Shown here: piece after piece, positions 9,302 to 19,041 of the stretch | Position numbering within the stretch: the stretch's first letter is position 1 | How the letters are laid out: the number at the start of each line of letters is the position of its first letter | Assembly: GCA_902493375.1 (NCBI GenBank) | Contig: CABUPH010000006.1 | Span: 62,001 to 126,000, forward strand | Direction of reading: 5' to 3' | Length of the DNA stretch: 64,000 nt | DNA from: an uncultured Collinsella sp. | Lineage (GTDB): Bacteria; Actinomycetota; Coriobacteriia; Coriobacteriales; Coriobacteriaceae | The notes under the pieces: model-generated | Seen by the model: the letters and a program-made list of their open reading frames with translations, nothing else | The model's database searches: none | What the model was told of the DNA's origin: nothing | Made by a program: the position numbers and the translations under genes

Positions 9302-9320
9302 CAAAGGGACTGTCCCTTTG
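9302..9320 (-). terminator. Short GGGAC hairpin downstream of the nitroreductase
   Basis: CAAAGGGACTGTCCCTTTG (9302-9320) is a perfect palindrome 10 bp past the nitroreductase stop. Its sequence resembles the hairpin at 45137-45163, so it may be a repeat that also serves as terminator. No long T-run follows. Confidence 0.5.
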
Positions 9321-9329
9321 CCTCATCTG

Positions 9330-10205
9330 TCATTTTCCGAGCCAGTTTTTGAACCACCACTCCATGGAGCGGCTCATCTCGGCCATAAAGGGACTAGTGT
9401 GTTTGCGGGTGTAGATATCCACCACGCGCTCGCCCACCTCGCGGGCATGCGGGCGAAACATCGTGTCCATCTCGGCCACCTGCGCGTCCATGGTCGCGGC
9501 ATCCGCACGGCAGTAGCGTTCCTCGTGCACCAGGTTCACCACGGGATGCGCAATGGCCGGGCGCTCCTTACGGGGCGTGCCGATGATGAGCATCGACAGC
9601 GGCATGGTATAGGGCGGCAGATCGAGCAGCTCGGCGACTTCCTCGGCATTCTCGACGATGTCACCGATGTAGCAGCTCCCCAGCCCCAGGGCCTCGGCGG
9701 CAACCACGGCGTTTTGCGCAGCGATCACGGCATCCTGGGCCGCGATGGCAAAGTCGCCCAAACCCGGCGCGCGGCGGGGCGCCTTGCCCGTGCGCTCGAC
9801 AAACTCGGGCTCAAAGCAGCCCACGTGCTCAAACAGATCGATCCATTTGGCATAGTCGACCACAAATATGAGTGCCCAGGGCGCCTTGGCGATCATGGGC
9901 TGGTGATCGCACAGGTCGGCAAGACGGTCCAATGTGGCCTGCTCTCGAATGCTTACGATGGAATACATCATCATGGCGCCTGCCGACGGCGCGCGGCTCG
10001 CCGCATGCAAGATCGCCGCCCGCTGCTCGTCGGTCACCGCCACGGGACGGTCGTCGTCATCACGCGCGAAGGCACGCGTGGACGAGCGGTGTTCCAAGAT
10101 GTCCAGCGCCGCGTTGCCCGTAGTCTCGACCGGATAGCCGCCCGCGTCCACGCCCACAGCTCCGCCGCAGTACTCGGTGCCCGTCATACAAACCTGCTCG
10201 CCCAT
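9330..10205 (-). CDS. Nitroreductase-family flavoprotein (long form)
   Basis: A 291-aa FMN-dependent nitroreductase-like oxidoreductase. The first part has RSSTRAFARDD and ASRAPSAGAMMMYS, the FMN-binding positions of the family, and the middle carries the typical ALGLGSCYIGDI. A C-terminal extension of about 60 residues goes beyond the short members such as the one at 31464. Family members use NAD(P)H to reduce nitro, quinone or flavin substrates. The start ATG at 10203-10205 follows GAGGAT. It is transcribed away from the LtaS-like gene. The natural substrate is unknown. Confidence 0.85.
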   Translation of the reverse strand: MGEQVCMTGTEYCGGAVGVDAGGYPVETTGNAALDILEHRSSTRAFARDDDDRPVAVTDEQRAAILHAASRAPSAGAMMMYSIVSIREQATLDRLADLCDHQPMIAKAPWALIFVVDYAKWIDLFEHVGCFEPEFVERTGKAPRRAPGLGDFAIAAQDAVIAAQNAVVAAEALGLGSCYIGDIVENAEEVAELLDLPPYTMPLSMLIIGTPRKERPAIAHPVVNLVHEERYCRADAATMDAQVAEMDTMFRPHAREVGERVVDIYTRKHTSPFMAEMSRSMEWWFKNWLGK

Positions 10206-10418
10206 AGCTCTATCCTCGCTAATTCTTTAAGAAGCCTTTACGTTTCCGTGTAATTCCCGTCCATTATCGCGCAGGCCGCCACTACATTGCGCCACACCGC
10301 CGCACGTGCGCGTTAATATGGCTGGTTGTTGCGCGCAGCCACCAATTGCAGCGCATATCTTGGTAACAATCGGGTAAACCCCCGCTTTCGTACGTTTTAG
10401 TTTGTGAGGAGTCTCAGC

Positions 10419-12719
10419 ATGTTCGCTGCCGCCATCTCGCTCGTCGGTCTTGCGGCGACCGTCTACCTTGTCTTGCGCGAGGCCAAGGCCATTCGCGCTC
10501 AGTCGGGCACCGTTGCCAAAAGCGCTCTTGGGTGGAGCGTCGTCTTCGGCCTGTTCCAGGTCTTTTTGACTATTTGGGGCGCCATTGGCCTCGTCGCCCA
10601 AAACGAGCCGCTCGCCTTTGTGATGCTCATCCTGACCAACGCCATCCTCACCGGATGCGCCTGGGCCAGCATCGCCCGCGATCGCATCGCCCCGCGCGTC
10701 TTTGCGTTCGCCAAGCCCGACGCCCCCGCCCCCACCGGCAAGCTCGCCCGCCTGCGCGGCGCCTTTGTGGGCAAACCACTCGTCGCCGCCGTCCTGTGCC
10801 TGCTGCTCGCCGGCGTCTTTGCGCTGCTGGGCATGGAGGTCTCGTCCAACCACGACTTTACCTGGGTCTACCCCCTGTGCATCCTGCTCGAGTGGGCCAT
10901 CATCACCGTGCTCATGATCGGCTTGTTCTTCCTGTTCCAGCGCCACGGCGCAGCTCCCGCGGTCCTGGCCTTTGCCCTCTTTGTCCTGGGCATTGCCGAG
11001 TTCTTCGTCATCACGTTTAAATCCATGCCCATCCAGCCGGGCGACCTTTCGGCCATCTCCACCGCCGCCGCGGTCGCCGGCACCGGCTACACCTTCTCCA
11101 TCTCGCTGTTCTGTGTGCTGTCCATGGGCTTTACCGCCATCGCCATGCTGCTGTGCGAGTACGCCGGCCTGGTGGCACCGCACCGTCAGAAGGGTGCCGC
11201 CAACGCCAAGCGCATGCTGCTCACCAACCTGCTCGTGGCAGTGCTGTGCCTGGGCGGCGTAACCGCGCATGTCACGCTCATCGACTACTACAACACCCTC
11301 GGCATCACCGTCTACACCTGGCGCCCGCTCGAGAGCTACTGGCGCGAGGGCTACCTGCCCGCCTTTATTAGTGCGGCGCAGTCCATCAAGCCGCCCAAAC
11401 CCGCCGACTACTCCGTCGACGATGCCAAGGCCACGCTCAAAAAGTACGCCAAGGCCTACGACAAGTCCGACGCGGCCAAGAGCGACGAGCGCGCCGCCGC
11501 AAAGGAGCAGTTCGACAGCGAGAAGCCCACGGTCATCGCCATCATGAACGAGACCTTCTCAGACCTTTCGATCTACCAGAACATGCGCGCCGGCTACGAG
11601 GGCCCGCAGTACTTTAAGAACCTGTCCAACTGCCTCAGCCGCGGCAAGCTCTATGTGAGCGCCTACGGCGGCGGTACCGCCAATACCGAGTTTGAGTTTA
11701 TGACCGGCAACTCCATGGCCAACCTGGGCTCGGGCGTGTACCCCTACACCATCTACAACATGGAGACGACCGGGAACCTGGCAGAACAGTTCAAATCGCT
11801 CGGCTATTCCACCACGGCCATGCACCCCAACCACGCGACCAACTGGAACCGCGAGAACGTCTACAAGGACTTTGGCTTTGACCAGTTCCTGTCTATCAAT
11901 GACTTCCAGGGAGCCGACACCCTGCGCGGCATGGTGACCGACCAGGCTACCTACGACAAGATTCTTGAGCTGCTCGACCAGAACGCCGATCCGCAGTTTA
12001 TCTTCGACGTGACCATGCAGAACCACTCGGGCTACGATACGGGCCTGCTGCCGATCGACAAGCAGATGCACCTGAACATCGACACGACCGACCTGGACAC
12101 CAAGACCGTCGAGGACGGCACGCTCTCCGATGTCGACGAGTATGTCTCGTGCATCGAGCAGTCCGACCAGGCGCTTCGCTACTTCCTCAACGCCCTGAAT
12201 AAGCTCGACCGTAAGGTGGTCGTGGTGTTCTGGGGCGACCACCAGCCGTTCTTCCCGTCCAAGTTCAACGATAAGTGGTTTACCGGCGAGGACGATGCCA
12301 CGCATCAGGAGCGCCTGTGGCAGACTGACTACATCATCTGGGCTAACTACGACGTTGCCGGCTGCGACCAGACGAGCGAGGTCGACGACCTGTCCACCAA
12401 CTACCTGTCCACCCAGCTGATGCAGCTGATCGGCGCACCCCTCTCCGACTACCAGAAAGCGCACATGACGCTGCGTAAGTCGCTGCCCGCCATCAACTCG
12501 GTGGGCTACGAGGACGCCAGCCTGCGCTGGGCGCTTTCCTCCAACGTCACCGGTGACGACGCCGCTGCCGCAGCCGCCACCAAGGCGCGCGAGGATTACG
12601 CCAAGATGCAGTACTACGAGATGTTCCGCGACGGCAAGAATGTGTACACCGAGCACTTCCAGACCGAGGCCAACGAGACCGACCCCAACCTGGCACCGGG
12701 TACGACCAAGATCAAGTAG
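10419..12719 (+). CDS. LtaS/MdoB-type membrane phosphoglycerol transferase
   Basis: A 766-aa membrane enzyme with about eight hydrophobic segments in the first 300 residues and an extracellular sulfatase-fold domain from roughly residue 365 to 700. Family members move glycerol phosphate from lipids to make lipoteichoic acid or to decorate glycans. Metal- and substrate-site motifs are MNETFSDL (metal Glu), GGGTANTEFEFMTGNS with the candidate nucleophilic Thr, and VVFWGDHQPF (Asp-His pair). GTGAGGAG lies 7 nt before the ATG at 10419; the in-frame GTG at 10404 would cover this ribosome site and was not used. Whether it builds a polymer or a single modification cannot be told from the sequence. 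Confidence 0.88.
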   Translation: MFAAAISLVGLAATVYLVLREAKAIRAQSGTVAKSALGWSVVFGLFQVFLTIWGAIGLVAQNEPLAFVMLILTNAILTGCAWASIARDRIAPRVFAFAKPDAPAPTGKLARLRGAFVGKPLVAAVLCLLLAGVFALLGMEVSSNHDFTWVYPLCILLEWAIITVLMIGLFFLFQRHGAAPAVLAFALFVLGIAEFFVITFKSMPIQPGDLSAISTAAAVAGTGYTFSISLFCVLSMGFTAIAMLLCEYAGLVAPHRQKGAANAKRMLLTNLLVAVLCLGGVTAHVTLIDYYNTLGITVYTWRPLESYWREGYLPAFISAAQSIKPPKPADYSVDDAKATLKKYAKAYDKSDAAKSDERAAAKEQFDSEKPTVIAIMNETFSDLSIYQNMRAGYEGPQYFKNLSNCLSRGKLYVSAYGGGTANTEFEFMTGNSMANLGSGVYPYTIYNMETTGNLAEQFKSLGYSTTAMHPNHATNWNRENVYKDFGFDQFLSINDFQGADTLRGMVTDQATYDKILELLDQNADPQFIFDVTMQNHSGYDTGLLPIDKQMHLNIDTTDLDTKTVEDGTLSDVDEYVSCIEQSDQALRYFLNALNKLDRKVVVVFWGDHQPFFPSKFNDKWFTGEDDATHQERLWQTDYIIWANYDVAGCDQTSEVDDLSTNYLSTQLMQLIGAPLSDYQKAHMTLRKSLPAINSVGYEDASLRWALSSNVTGDDAAAAAATKAREDYAKMQYYEMFRDGKNVYTEHFQTEANETDPNLAPGTTKIK

Positions 12720-13078
12720 CGACTAGCTGCGAGTTCATAACTGAAACGTCTGTCCGGACGGAGGCATATAAGGTTCCCTGCTCGGACAGACGCCTTGTTG
12801 TTGAAGCGCGGCTTGTCATGGGGGCACCCGCAACATATATAAGTTAAAGGCCACGTCATGTGGCCTTTTTTGCATCCGGAAACCGTGTCCCACTCTGAAT
12901 ACATCCAGCGAACGCATGCGAGCGTGTCGTCCAGGACGGCCTCGTCATCAGGGCGATGGAAAATATCGCCCCAGACGCTTGCCATCGTTGCGCCCACGAG
13001 CGTCAAGAAAAAAAGCCTCGAGGATTTCGAGGCTTTCACATTTGTATTGTTTTGCACGAAGCACCACAAACGACGAAG
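12720..13078. terminator. Gene-free stretch with three hairpins
   Basis: This spacer between the LtaS-like gene and the flavodoxin gene holds three stem-loops. CGTCTGTCCG (12747-12756) pairs with 12783-12792. A strong plus-strand terminator lies at 12846-12871 (AAAGGCCAC stem, TGTGGCC, then six T). A strong minus-strand terminator lies at 13007-13036 (AAAGCCTCGA stem with a T-run on the minus strand), serving the flavodoxin gene. No convincing coding frame was seen. Confidence 0.8.
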
Positions 13079-13630
13079 CTACTCTCCCAGCACGGCCTTC
13101 TTGGCGGCTGCAGCCATGTTGTCCAGGTCTTCCTTGGTGGGATGGTCCTTCGCGGCAACCCAGTTGTCGAGCAGCATCTTAAATCGGGCGTTGTCGGGAT
13201 CTTGCTCGAGCATGGCCTCGTAGCGCTGCTTGACCGCGGGGCCCATCTTGCCCTGGCACATCGCCCAGCCCGCAAGCTCGGCATCCCCAGCCAGATTGGA
13301 AGTTACGCGGTCGATAATCTGCTGGTAATAGCTCTGGTCGGCCCCAAAGCCGCAGGTGCCAAACAGGAACACGCGCTTGCCGTGCAAGGCGGAGAGCAAC
13401 GCCGCGACCGAAGGCGTGCACGCGCCCTTGTCGCACCAAAAACCGACGAGCACCGTGTCGGCCACGCGGGCGCCCTGCGCCTCGAGCGCAACCTGATCTG
13501 CATCCGCATCGTCGCTCAACGCCGCGGCATGGACAAACTCGACGCCCGCAGCCTGCAGAGCGCGCTTGATCGCGCCCGAAACCATCCTGGTATTACCGCT
13601 CTTGCTGTTAACCACCAAAGAGCACGTCAT
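13079..13630 (-). CDS. Flavodoxin-domain protein (Flavodoxin_4-like)
   Basis: A 183-aa flavodoxin-like protein. The N-terminal VVNSKSGNTR is the FMN phosphate-binding loop. Later motifs, GTCGFGADQSYYQQ, MCQGKMGP and DHPTKEDL, match the pattern of the Flavodoxin_4 family, to which BilS-like proteins also belong. It would carry electrons or act in a flavin-dependent reductase system in the cytosol. ATG at 13628-13630 is preferred over the GTG two codons upstream by spacing to GAGG. It is monocistronic and ends at the T-rich terminator near 13007-13036. The partner is not evident in the window. Confidence 0.8.
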   Translation of the reverse strand: MTCSLVVNSKSGNTRMVSGAIKRALQAAGVEFVHAAALSDDADADQVALEAQGARVADTVLVGFWCDKGACTPSVAALLSALHGKRVFLFGTCGFGADQSYYQQIIDRVTSNLAGDAELAGWAMCQGKMGPAVKQRYEAMLEQDPDNARFKMLLDNWVAAKDHPTKEDLDNMAAAAKKAVLGE

Positions 13631-13737
13631 AGTCACGTTGCCTCGTTTCCCCCAAAACTAAAGCCACTAATGCAATTTATTAGATGAATATCTTAGTACT
13701 AACGTGACAGATGTAAACCACCGTCTGTCGATTGATT

Positions 13738-13769
13738 AATTTGCCCCAAGGGCTTGCTCACTGGGCAAA
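13738..13769 (-). terminator. Terminator overlapping the ABC exporter stop codon
   Basis: TTTGCCC (about 13740) and GGGCAAA (about 13769) form a stem whose upstream arm contains the last codons and stop of the ABC gene. An A/T-rich tail follows on the minus strand. Confidence 0.5.
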
Positions 13770-15617
13770 CTGGCTGCGGTAGAGCTCGGCATAAAAGCCG
13801 CCTGCCGCTAGCAGCTCGTCGTGCGTGCCGCGCTCGATAATCTCGCCGTCGCGCATCACCAGAATGCAGTCGGCGTTGCGGATGGTGCTCAGGCGGTGCG
13901 CCACGACAAAGCTTGTGCGACCGGCCATGAGCTCGTCGAATGCCGCCTGCACCTGCAGCTCGGTGCGGGTATCGATGCTCGAGGTCGCCTCGTCCAGCAG
14001 CAAGATAGCCGGGTCGGTGAGCATGACGCGCGCGATGCACAGCAGCTGTTTTTGACCCTGGCTAAACGTGCCGCCGTCCTCGCCGATGACCGTATCGTAG
14101 CCGCCTGGCAGCTGCACGATAAACTTGTGCGCATGCGCGCGCTTGGCAGCTTCGATAACCTGCTCGCGCGTGGCGTCGGGACAGCCGTAGACGATGTTTT
14201 CCGCCACCGTGCCCTCGAACAGCCACGTATCCTGCAGCACCATGCCAAAGGCGCGGCGCAGGCTCGCGCGCGTGTAGTCACGCGAAGACCGGCCATCGAC
14301 CATGATGCGTCCGGCATCAATATCGTAAAAACGCAGCAGCAGGTTGATGAGCGTTGTCTTGCCGCAGCCCGTGGGGCCGACCAGGGCAAAGCGCATGCCG
14401 GGTTTGGCCTCGATGCAGATATCCTGCAGCAGCTTGCGATCGGGCACATAACTAAAGTCCACGTGCTCAAAGGTCACCTCGCCACGCGGGGCGGCAAGTT
14501 CCACGGCGCCCGTCGCATCGGGCTCCTGCTCGCGCGCGTCGAGCAGCGCAAACATGCGGCGTGCCGAGGCGTACGCCGTCTGGATCTGCGTAATGACGTT
14601 GGTGACCTCGTTGAACGGCTTGGTGTACTGGTTGGCGTAGGACAGGAAGATCTGCACGCCGCCCACCGTGAGTGCCGCGGGCACGCCCGTGATCACGCCC
14701 ACGCAGCCAATCACGGCCACCACGGCATAGATGATGTTATTGATAAAGCGCGTGCCGGGGTTGGAGAGCGAACCCATAAACTGCGCGCGCTCACCTGCCG
14801 CATAGAGCTCGGCGTTGAGGGCATCGAAGCGCTGCTGAGCGTTGGGACCATAGGCAAAGGCGTCGACAAGTTTCTGCTCGCCTACGTACTCCTCGATATG
14901 ACCACCGAGCTGCCCTTGAATACGCTGCTGTGCCGTAAAGCTTTTGTTGGAAAGCTTGGCGATAGCACCGGCTGCAAAAATGGAAAGCGGCGTGACGAGT
15001 ACCACCACGAGCGTCATGGTCAGGTTGATGGAAAGCATAAACGCGAGCGTACCCACGATGGTAATAACACCGGTGAAGAGCTGTGTGAAGCCCTGCAGCA
15101 GACCGTCGCCCACCTGATCGACGTCGTTGACCACGCGACTCATGAGGTCGCCGTGGGCATGGCCGTCGATAAAGCTGAGCGGCATACGGCTGAGCTTGTC
15201 GCTCGCCTCCACGCGCATGTCGCGCACCGTCTCATAGGACAGACGGTTAACGCAGTAGCCCTGCAGCCACTGGAAGGCCGCAGCACCTACGACGACAATC
15301 GCGAGCTTGGTGACAAGCGGCAGCAGCGCATCGAAGTCCACCTGTCCGGCGGCGACGATAAGGTCGATGCCCTCGCCAATGAGGATGGGCGTATAGAGTT
15401 GCAAGATCACCGAGATTGCGGCGCTCACAAACGATGCCGTAAACGAGACGCGGTGCGGGCGAACATAGCCCAGCAGGCGGCGGGTCACCGCACCCACGGG
15501 ATAGCGCTCGGGGTCGTCAGGCTGGCGCGGGCCGTCGCCCAGGTCGTTGAGCTTGTCGTTGCCAGACACGTTGGCCGTCATCGTGGCGACCGAACCGGAA
15601 GAAGTATACGGATTCAT
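13758..15617 (-). CDS. ABC exporter half-transporter, catalytic-site subunit
   Basis: A 619-aa ABC exporter half: six membrane segments (about residues 45-340) and a nucleotide-binding domain with Walker A GPTGCGKTT, signature FSQGQKQ, and Walker B LLLDEAT with the catalytic Glu intact. It begins exactly where the upstream gene stops (TAA then ATG), with GGAGGG inside the upstream gene as ribosome site. With the partner at 15618-17462, whose Walker B ends in Asp, it should form a heterodimeric exporter of the TM287/288 or BmrCD kind with one active ATP site. Such pairs export drugs, lipids or peptides; the cargo is unknown. Confidence 0.92.
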   Translation of the reverse strand: MNPYTSSGSVATMTANVSGNDKLNDLGDGPRQPDDPERYPVGAVTRRLLGYVRPHRVSFTASFVSAAISVILQLYTPILIGEGIDLIVAAGQVDFDALLPLVTKLAIVVVGAAAFQWLQGYCVNRLSYETVRDMRVEASDKLSRMPLSFIDGHAHGDLMSRVVNDVDQVGDGLLQGFTQLFTGVITIVGTLAFMLSINLTMTLVVVLVTPLSIFAAGAIAKLSNKSFTAQQRIQGQLGGHIEEYVGEQKLVDAFAYGPNAQQRFDALNAELYAAGERAQFMGSLSNPGTRFINNIIYAVVAVIGCVGVITGVPAALTVGGVQIFLSYANQYTKPFNEVTNVITQIQTAYASARRMFALLDAREQEPDATGAVELAAPRGEVTFEHVDFSYVPDRKLLQDICIEAKPGMRFALVGPTGCGKTTLINLLLRFYDIDAGRIMVDGRSSRDYTRASLRRAFGMVLQDTWLFEGTVAENIVYGCPDATREQVIEAAKRAHAHKFIVQLPGGYDTVIGEDGGTFSQGQKQLLCIARVMLTDPAILLLDEATSSIDTRTELQVQAAFDELMAGRTSFVVAHRLSTIRNADCILVMRDGEIIERGTHDELLAAGGFYAELYRSQFAQ

Positions 15618-17462
15618 TTAGCAGCCCTCCTTTGCGCAGGCGGATGCGGGGGCAGTCGGGGCGGACGCGGGCGCCGCACTCCCCTGCTGGCCCTCGAGCT
15701 CCTCGCGGCGAAGCTGCGACTGGCAGATCTCGCGGTAGAGCTGGCAGGTCGCGTACAGCTCATCGTGCGTGCCCAGGCCCGCGACCGAGCCGTGATCGAG
15801 CACGCAGATTATGTCGGCATCGCGCACGGTTGAAACGCGTTGGCTCACGATCACCGTCGTCAGCGGCAACCCGCCCTCGGCGGCACCGCGCACACTGCGC
15901 TCGCGGATGGCACGGCGAAGCGCCGCGTCAGTCTTAAAGTCGAGCGCCGATGCGGAATCATCCATGATCAGGATCTGCGGCGAGCCCACCAGAGCACGCG
16001 CAATGGTCAGGCGCTGGCGCTGACCGCCGCTGAAGTTCTTGCCGCCCGCCTCGACCGGGGCGTCGAGCCCCTGCGGCTTGTTGCGCACGAACTCGCTTGC
16101 CTGCGCCATGTCGAGTGCCGCCCAGAGCTCCTCGTCGGTCGCGGCTTCACCGCGCCAGGTCAGGTTGCTGCGAATGGTGCCGCTCACCAGCGACGCGCGC
16201 TGCGGGACGGTCGCGACCACGTGGCGCAGCTGGTCGAGCTGCCAGGCACGCACGTCGGCGTCCATCACGCTCACGCTGCCGGTGCTCGCATCGTACAGGC
16301 GCGGGATGAGCGAGACGAGCGTGGACTTACCGCTACCCGTGCCGCCGATAATGCCGAGCGTCTTGCCCAGCGGGAGCTCCAGGGTCACATCGTTGACGGC
16401 GTTGGCAGCGCCGGTGCCAAACGAGAAGCTCGCATGGCTCAAGCTCAGCGCAGGAACTGGAGCGACATTGCCCGGCTTGGGCAGCGCAACCGACTGATTA
16501 CCCTCGTCGGTGATGCTCGGCTCGCAGTTGAGCACCTCGTTGATACGCGAAGCACTCGCGCTCGCCTTGGTAAAGACCACGACCAGGTTGGCGACGTACA
16601 CGATGGAGGTCAGGGTCTGCGTCATGTAGTTCACAAACGCCATGACCTGGCCCTGCGTGAGCTCACCCACGCTGACCTGGATGCCGCCCACCCACAGGAT
16701 GGCGCACACGCCTAGGTTCATCACCAAAAACGTTACGGGGTTAAGGATTGACGAGAGCTTGCCCACCGCGATGGCAGTATTGGCCTGGTCATCGGCGGCT
16801 TGGGCAAAGCGCTCGCGCTCGTGGCCCTCGCGCACAAAGGCGCGAACAACGCGGGCGCCCGAAAGCCCCTCGCGGCAAATGAGCGCGATGCGGTCGAGCT
16901 TTGCCTGCAGCTGCTTGTAATACGGAATGCAGCGCGCCATGACAAACCAGAACACCAGGCCAATGGCGGGCGTGCAGATCAAAAAGATGATGCCGAGCTT
17001 AAGGTCAATGGCAAGGGCCGCGCACATGGAGCCCACCGCCAGGAAGGGCCAGCGGATGAGCATGCGCACGCCCAGCGCCACAGCAAGCTGCACCTGGTTG
17101 ACGTCGTTGGTAATGCGCGTGATGAGCGACGGCGTGCCAAAGCGGTCGAGTTCGGCATAGCTCAGTTTGTTGATGTGCTCGTAGAGCGCGCCGCGGATAT
17201 CGGTACCCATGCCCTGCGAGGTGAGCGCCGCCATCTTTTGGCAGACGAGCGTAAACGAGATGCCGATCACAGCCATAGCGCCAAGTACCATGCCGTAGTG
17301 GACGACAGCATTCACGTCGTGCGCGCCGATGCCTTTATCGATCATCTGGGCAATCACCAGCGGCGTAAGCAGGTCAAAGATCACTTCGATCAGCTTGCAC
17401 GCTGGGCCGATCACCATATACCGGCGAAACTTACCACCAAAACGCCTGAGCAGCTCAATCAT
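15618..17462 (-). CDS. ABC exporter half-transporter, degenerate-site subunit
   Basis: A 614-aa partner of the preceding ABC half. Membrane domain at about residues 15-310; Walker A GGTGSGKST; signature FSGGQRQR; Walker B ILIMDDSAS, where Asp replaces the catalytic Glu. This is the usual non-hydrolytic site of asymmetric exporters. The C-terminus ends in an Ala/Pro-rich tail. The ATG at 17460-17462 follows AGGGAG; an in-frame ATG at 17493-17495 would add 11 residues. It is the first gene of the two-gene operon. No regulator gene lies next to it, unlike the second pair at 26470-30214. Confidence 0.9.
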   Translation of the reverse strand: MIELLRRFGGKFRRYMVIGPACKLIEVIFDLLTPLVIAQMIDKGIGAHDVNAVVHYGMVLGAMAVIGISFTLVCQKMAALTSQGMGTDIRGALYEHINKLSYAELDRFGTPSLITRITNDVNQVQLAVALGVRMLIRWPFLAVGSMCAALAIDLKLGIIFLICTPAIGLVFWFVMARCIPYYKQLQAKLDRIALICREGLSGARVVRAFVREGHERERFAQAADDQANTAIAVGKLSSILNPVTFLVMNLGVCAILWVGGIQVSVGELTQGQVMAFVNYMTQTLTSIVYVANLVVVFTKASASASRINEVLNCEPSITDEGNQSVALPKPGNVAPVPALSLSHASFSFGTGAANAVNDVTLELPLGKTLGIIGGTGSGKSTLVSLIPRLYDASTGSVSVMDADVRAWQLDQLRHVVATVPQRASLVSGTIRSNLTWRGEAATDEELWAALDMAQASEFVRNKPQGLDAPVEAGGKNFSGGQRQRLTIARALVGSPQILIMDDSASALDFKTDAALRRAIRERSVRGAAEGGLPLTTVIVSQRVSTVRDADIICVLDHGSVAGLGTHDELYATCQLYREICQSQLRREELEGQQGSAAPASAPTAPASACAKEGC

Positions 17463-17676
17463 GTATAGGCGCTCCCTATCATCATCCACATTCAATTCGA
17501 ACCATGATAGTACGGTGAGCCCAAAAGAAGCGTAAACAACTCGTCATTTCTAATGGGATTCGGTTTCCAAAGAAGCGGAAAACACGCGCACACCCAGCCA
17601 GTGTCGGGTCGACCGCTTGGTATACTTACATTAGTGCTACCAAGTTAGTCGCCGACCCTTGAAATGAGGTGCCGAG

Positions 17677-18708
17677 ATGAACGACATTCTCGCAAGAAGA
17701 GCAAGACGAGCAACTGTGGGCATCGCCCTTTCCGCGGCACTTGTCGCGTGAATCGCCCCCGTAGCGGCGATCGCGGCAGAAACCAGCTCCCCCACCGGTG
17801 CAGTTGCCTTGCAGACGGAAGATGCGGCCGCCGCAAAAGAAAAAGCGTATGCAGCCATGCAGGAAGCGCTCAAAAACCTCGAGGCCGCAAAAGACGCCGC
17901 AAGTCCCGAGAAACTTGCGGAAATCGATGATGACATTGCCGTATTTCAAGAACTCTACGACATGGTGGCGGCGGAAGCCGCCAAACGGAGGGAACCCCTT
18001 CCCGCCATGCAAGCGAACGTCGATGCAGCCCAAGCCAAATACGATGAGGCCCACAACCGGGTAAGCGAGCTCCAGGCAAAATTAGACAAGAAACTTGAGG
18101 CGCTTAAGGCAGTCGAAGCACTCGGCGACGAGGAGCTTGTCGAAACAATTAAACAGCAAATAAAGCAGTTGCGCAGTGAGATCGTATCGGCAAAAGCGCA
18201 AGAAAAATCTTCTGAAGATGATCTTCACCACTACCAACGCCGGTTCGAAAGCCAGGAAAAACAGGTTCAGCATTTCGAAAGTGAGGCAGAGGAAGCTAAA
18301 GCCCACATCGACGAGGACATTGCCAAGCGAAATGCACTCCTCGGCGATTTGGAAAAGGCGCAAGCGGCCTATGACGACGCCTGCAAAGCATACGAAGAGG
18401 CAAAGGCCGCGGCAGACAAGGCCACCTCGCCCGAGATAACGAAACCCGCCGAGACGACAAAACCCTCCAGCTCAGCGCAGCCGGCCGAAACGGCACAGCC
18501 CGCCAGCTCGCCCGCGACCGGCAAAAATACCCCGCCAAGCTCCACCAAGCAGGCGAACTCGAGCAGCGGCAAGCAAGCAGATACGACCGCCGGCAAGCTC
18601 GCGAACACGGGCGACACAGCACCGAGCGCAATCGCACTCGCAGGAATCGCCACCGCAGGCCTCGGAATAACCGCCACAGCCACACGCCGCCTCAAAAACT
18701 CAAAATAG
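17677..18708 (+). pseudogene. LANTG cell-wall-anchored coiled-coil protein with in-frame TGA in the signal peptide
   Basis: The reading frame has all parts of a sortase-anchored surface protein. An ATG at 17677 with GAGGTG upstream is followed by a basic n-region and hydrophobic signal peptide, a long Glu/Ala/Lys-rich coiled coil (about residues 45-250), and a Ser/Pro/Thr/Lys spacer. The end has LANTGD (18598-18615), a hydrophobic segment and an RRLKNSK tail. A TGA at 17749-17751 (codon 25) interrupts the frame inside the signal peptide, after ALVA and before IAPVAAIAAET. Downstream no other start restores a signal peptide. This is either a recent nonsense mutation (for example from TGG or CGA), read-through, or an assembly error. 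The rest of the frame is open for 318 codons, so the inactivation must be recent if real. Confidence 0.8.
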
Positions 18709-18753
18709 CCGCTAGCGGCTATTGTCTTTGCCAACCCACAAGCCCAGAGACAA

Positions 18754-18794
18754 AAAGAGGCCCGTTTCCCCACCTAGGGAAACGAGCCTCTTTA
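18754..18794. terminator. Bidirectional-looking terminator after the LANTG gene
   Basis: AAAGAGGCCCGTTTCCC pairs with GGGAAACGAGCCTCTTT with one mismatch. A-rich and T-rich flanks on the two sides make it usable from either strand. Confidence 0.85.
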
Positions 18795-19041
18795 CTTGTA
18801 AAAACAAATGGTAATGCCACTGTCTCTTGAAGCACATCGCCGCCGCGCTCCAAACAACGCCAACGAGCAGCATTCCTTAAGGGATAGATTTAATTAGGCT
18901 AACGCGCTTTTACGGGTGATTTTTGGATGACGGGGCCCGGCCGGCGGCGAAGTGTTTGGTAGTCGAGCGATCCCGCAGGCAAAGCCGAGGACCAGCGAGA
19001 CACCAAGCGCCCTGCCGGCACTCGCGGGTAGCCGCGGCACC
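18795..19041. other. Gene-free stretch with possible secondary structure
   Basis: This is the region beyond the 3' end of the SRP RNA. Bases about 18939-19040 are GC-rich, with self-complementary blocks (GCCGGC near 18949 and 19015; TTGGT and ACCAA pairs between them). No protein frame is convincing. It may be an extended 3' trailer or simply unassigned DNA. Confidence 0.3.

Noticed and set aside
12614..13069. 151-aa minus-strand open frame
   Set aside because: It runs through two terminator hairpins and the antisense end of the LtaS-like gene, has no ribosome site and no motif.
13758..17462. Possible bacteriocin or lantibiotic exporter function for the first ABC pair
   Set aside because: No peptidase C39 domain, precursor peptide or modification gene lies nearby; only a generic heterodimeric exporter can be supported.
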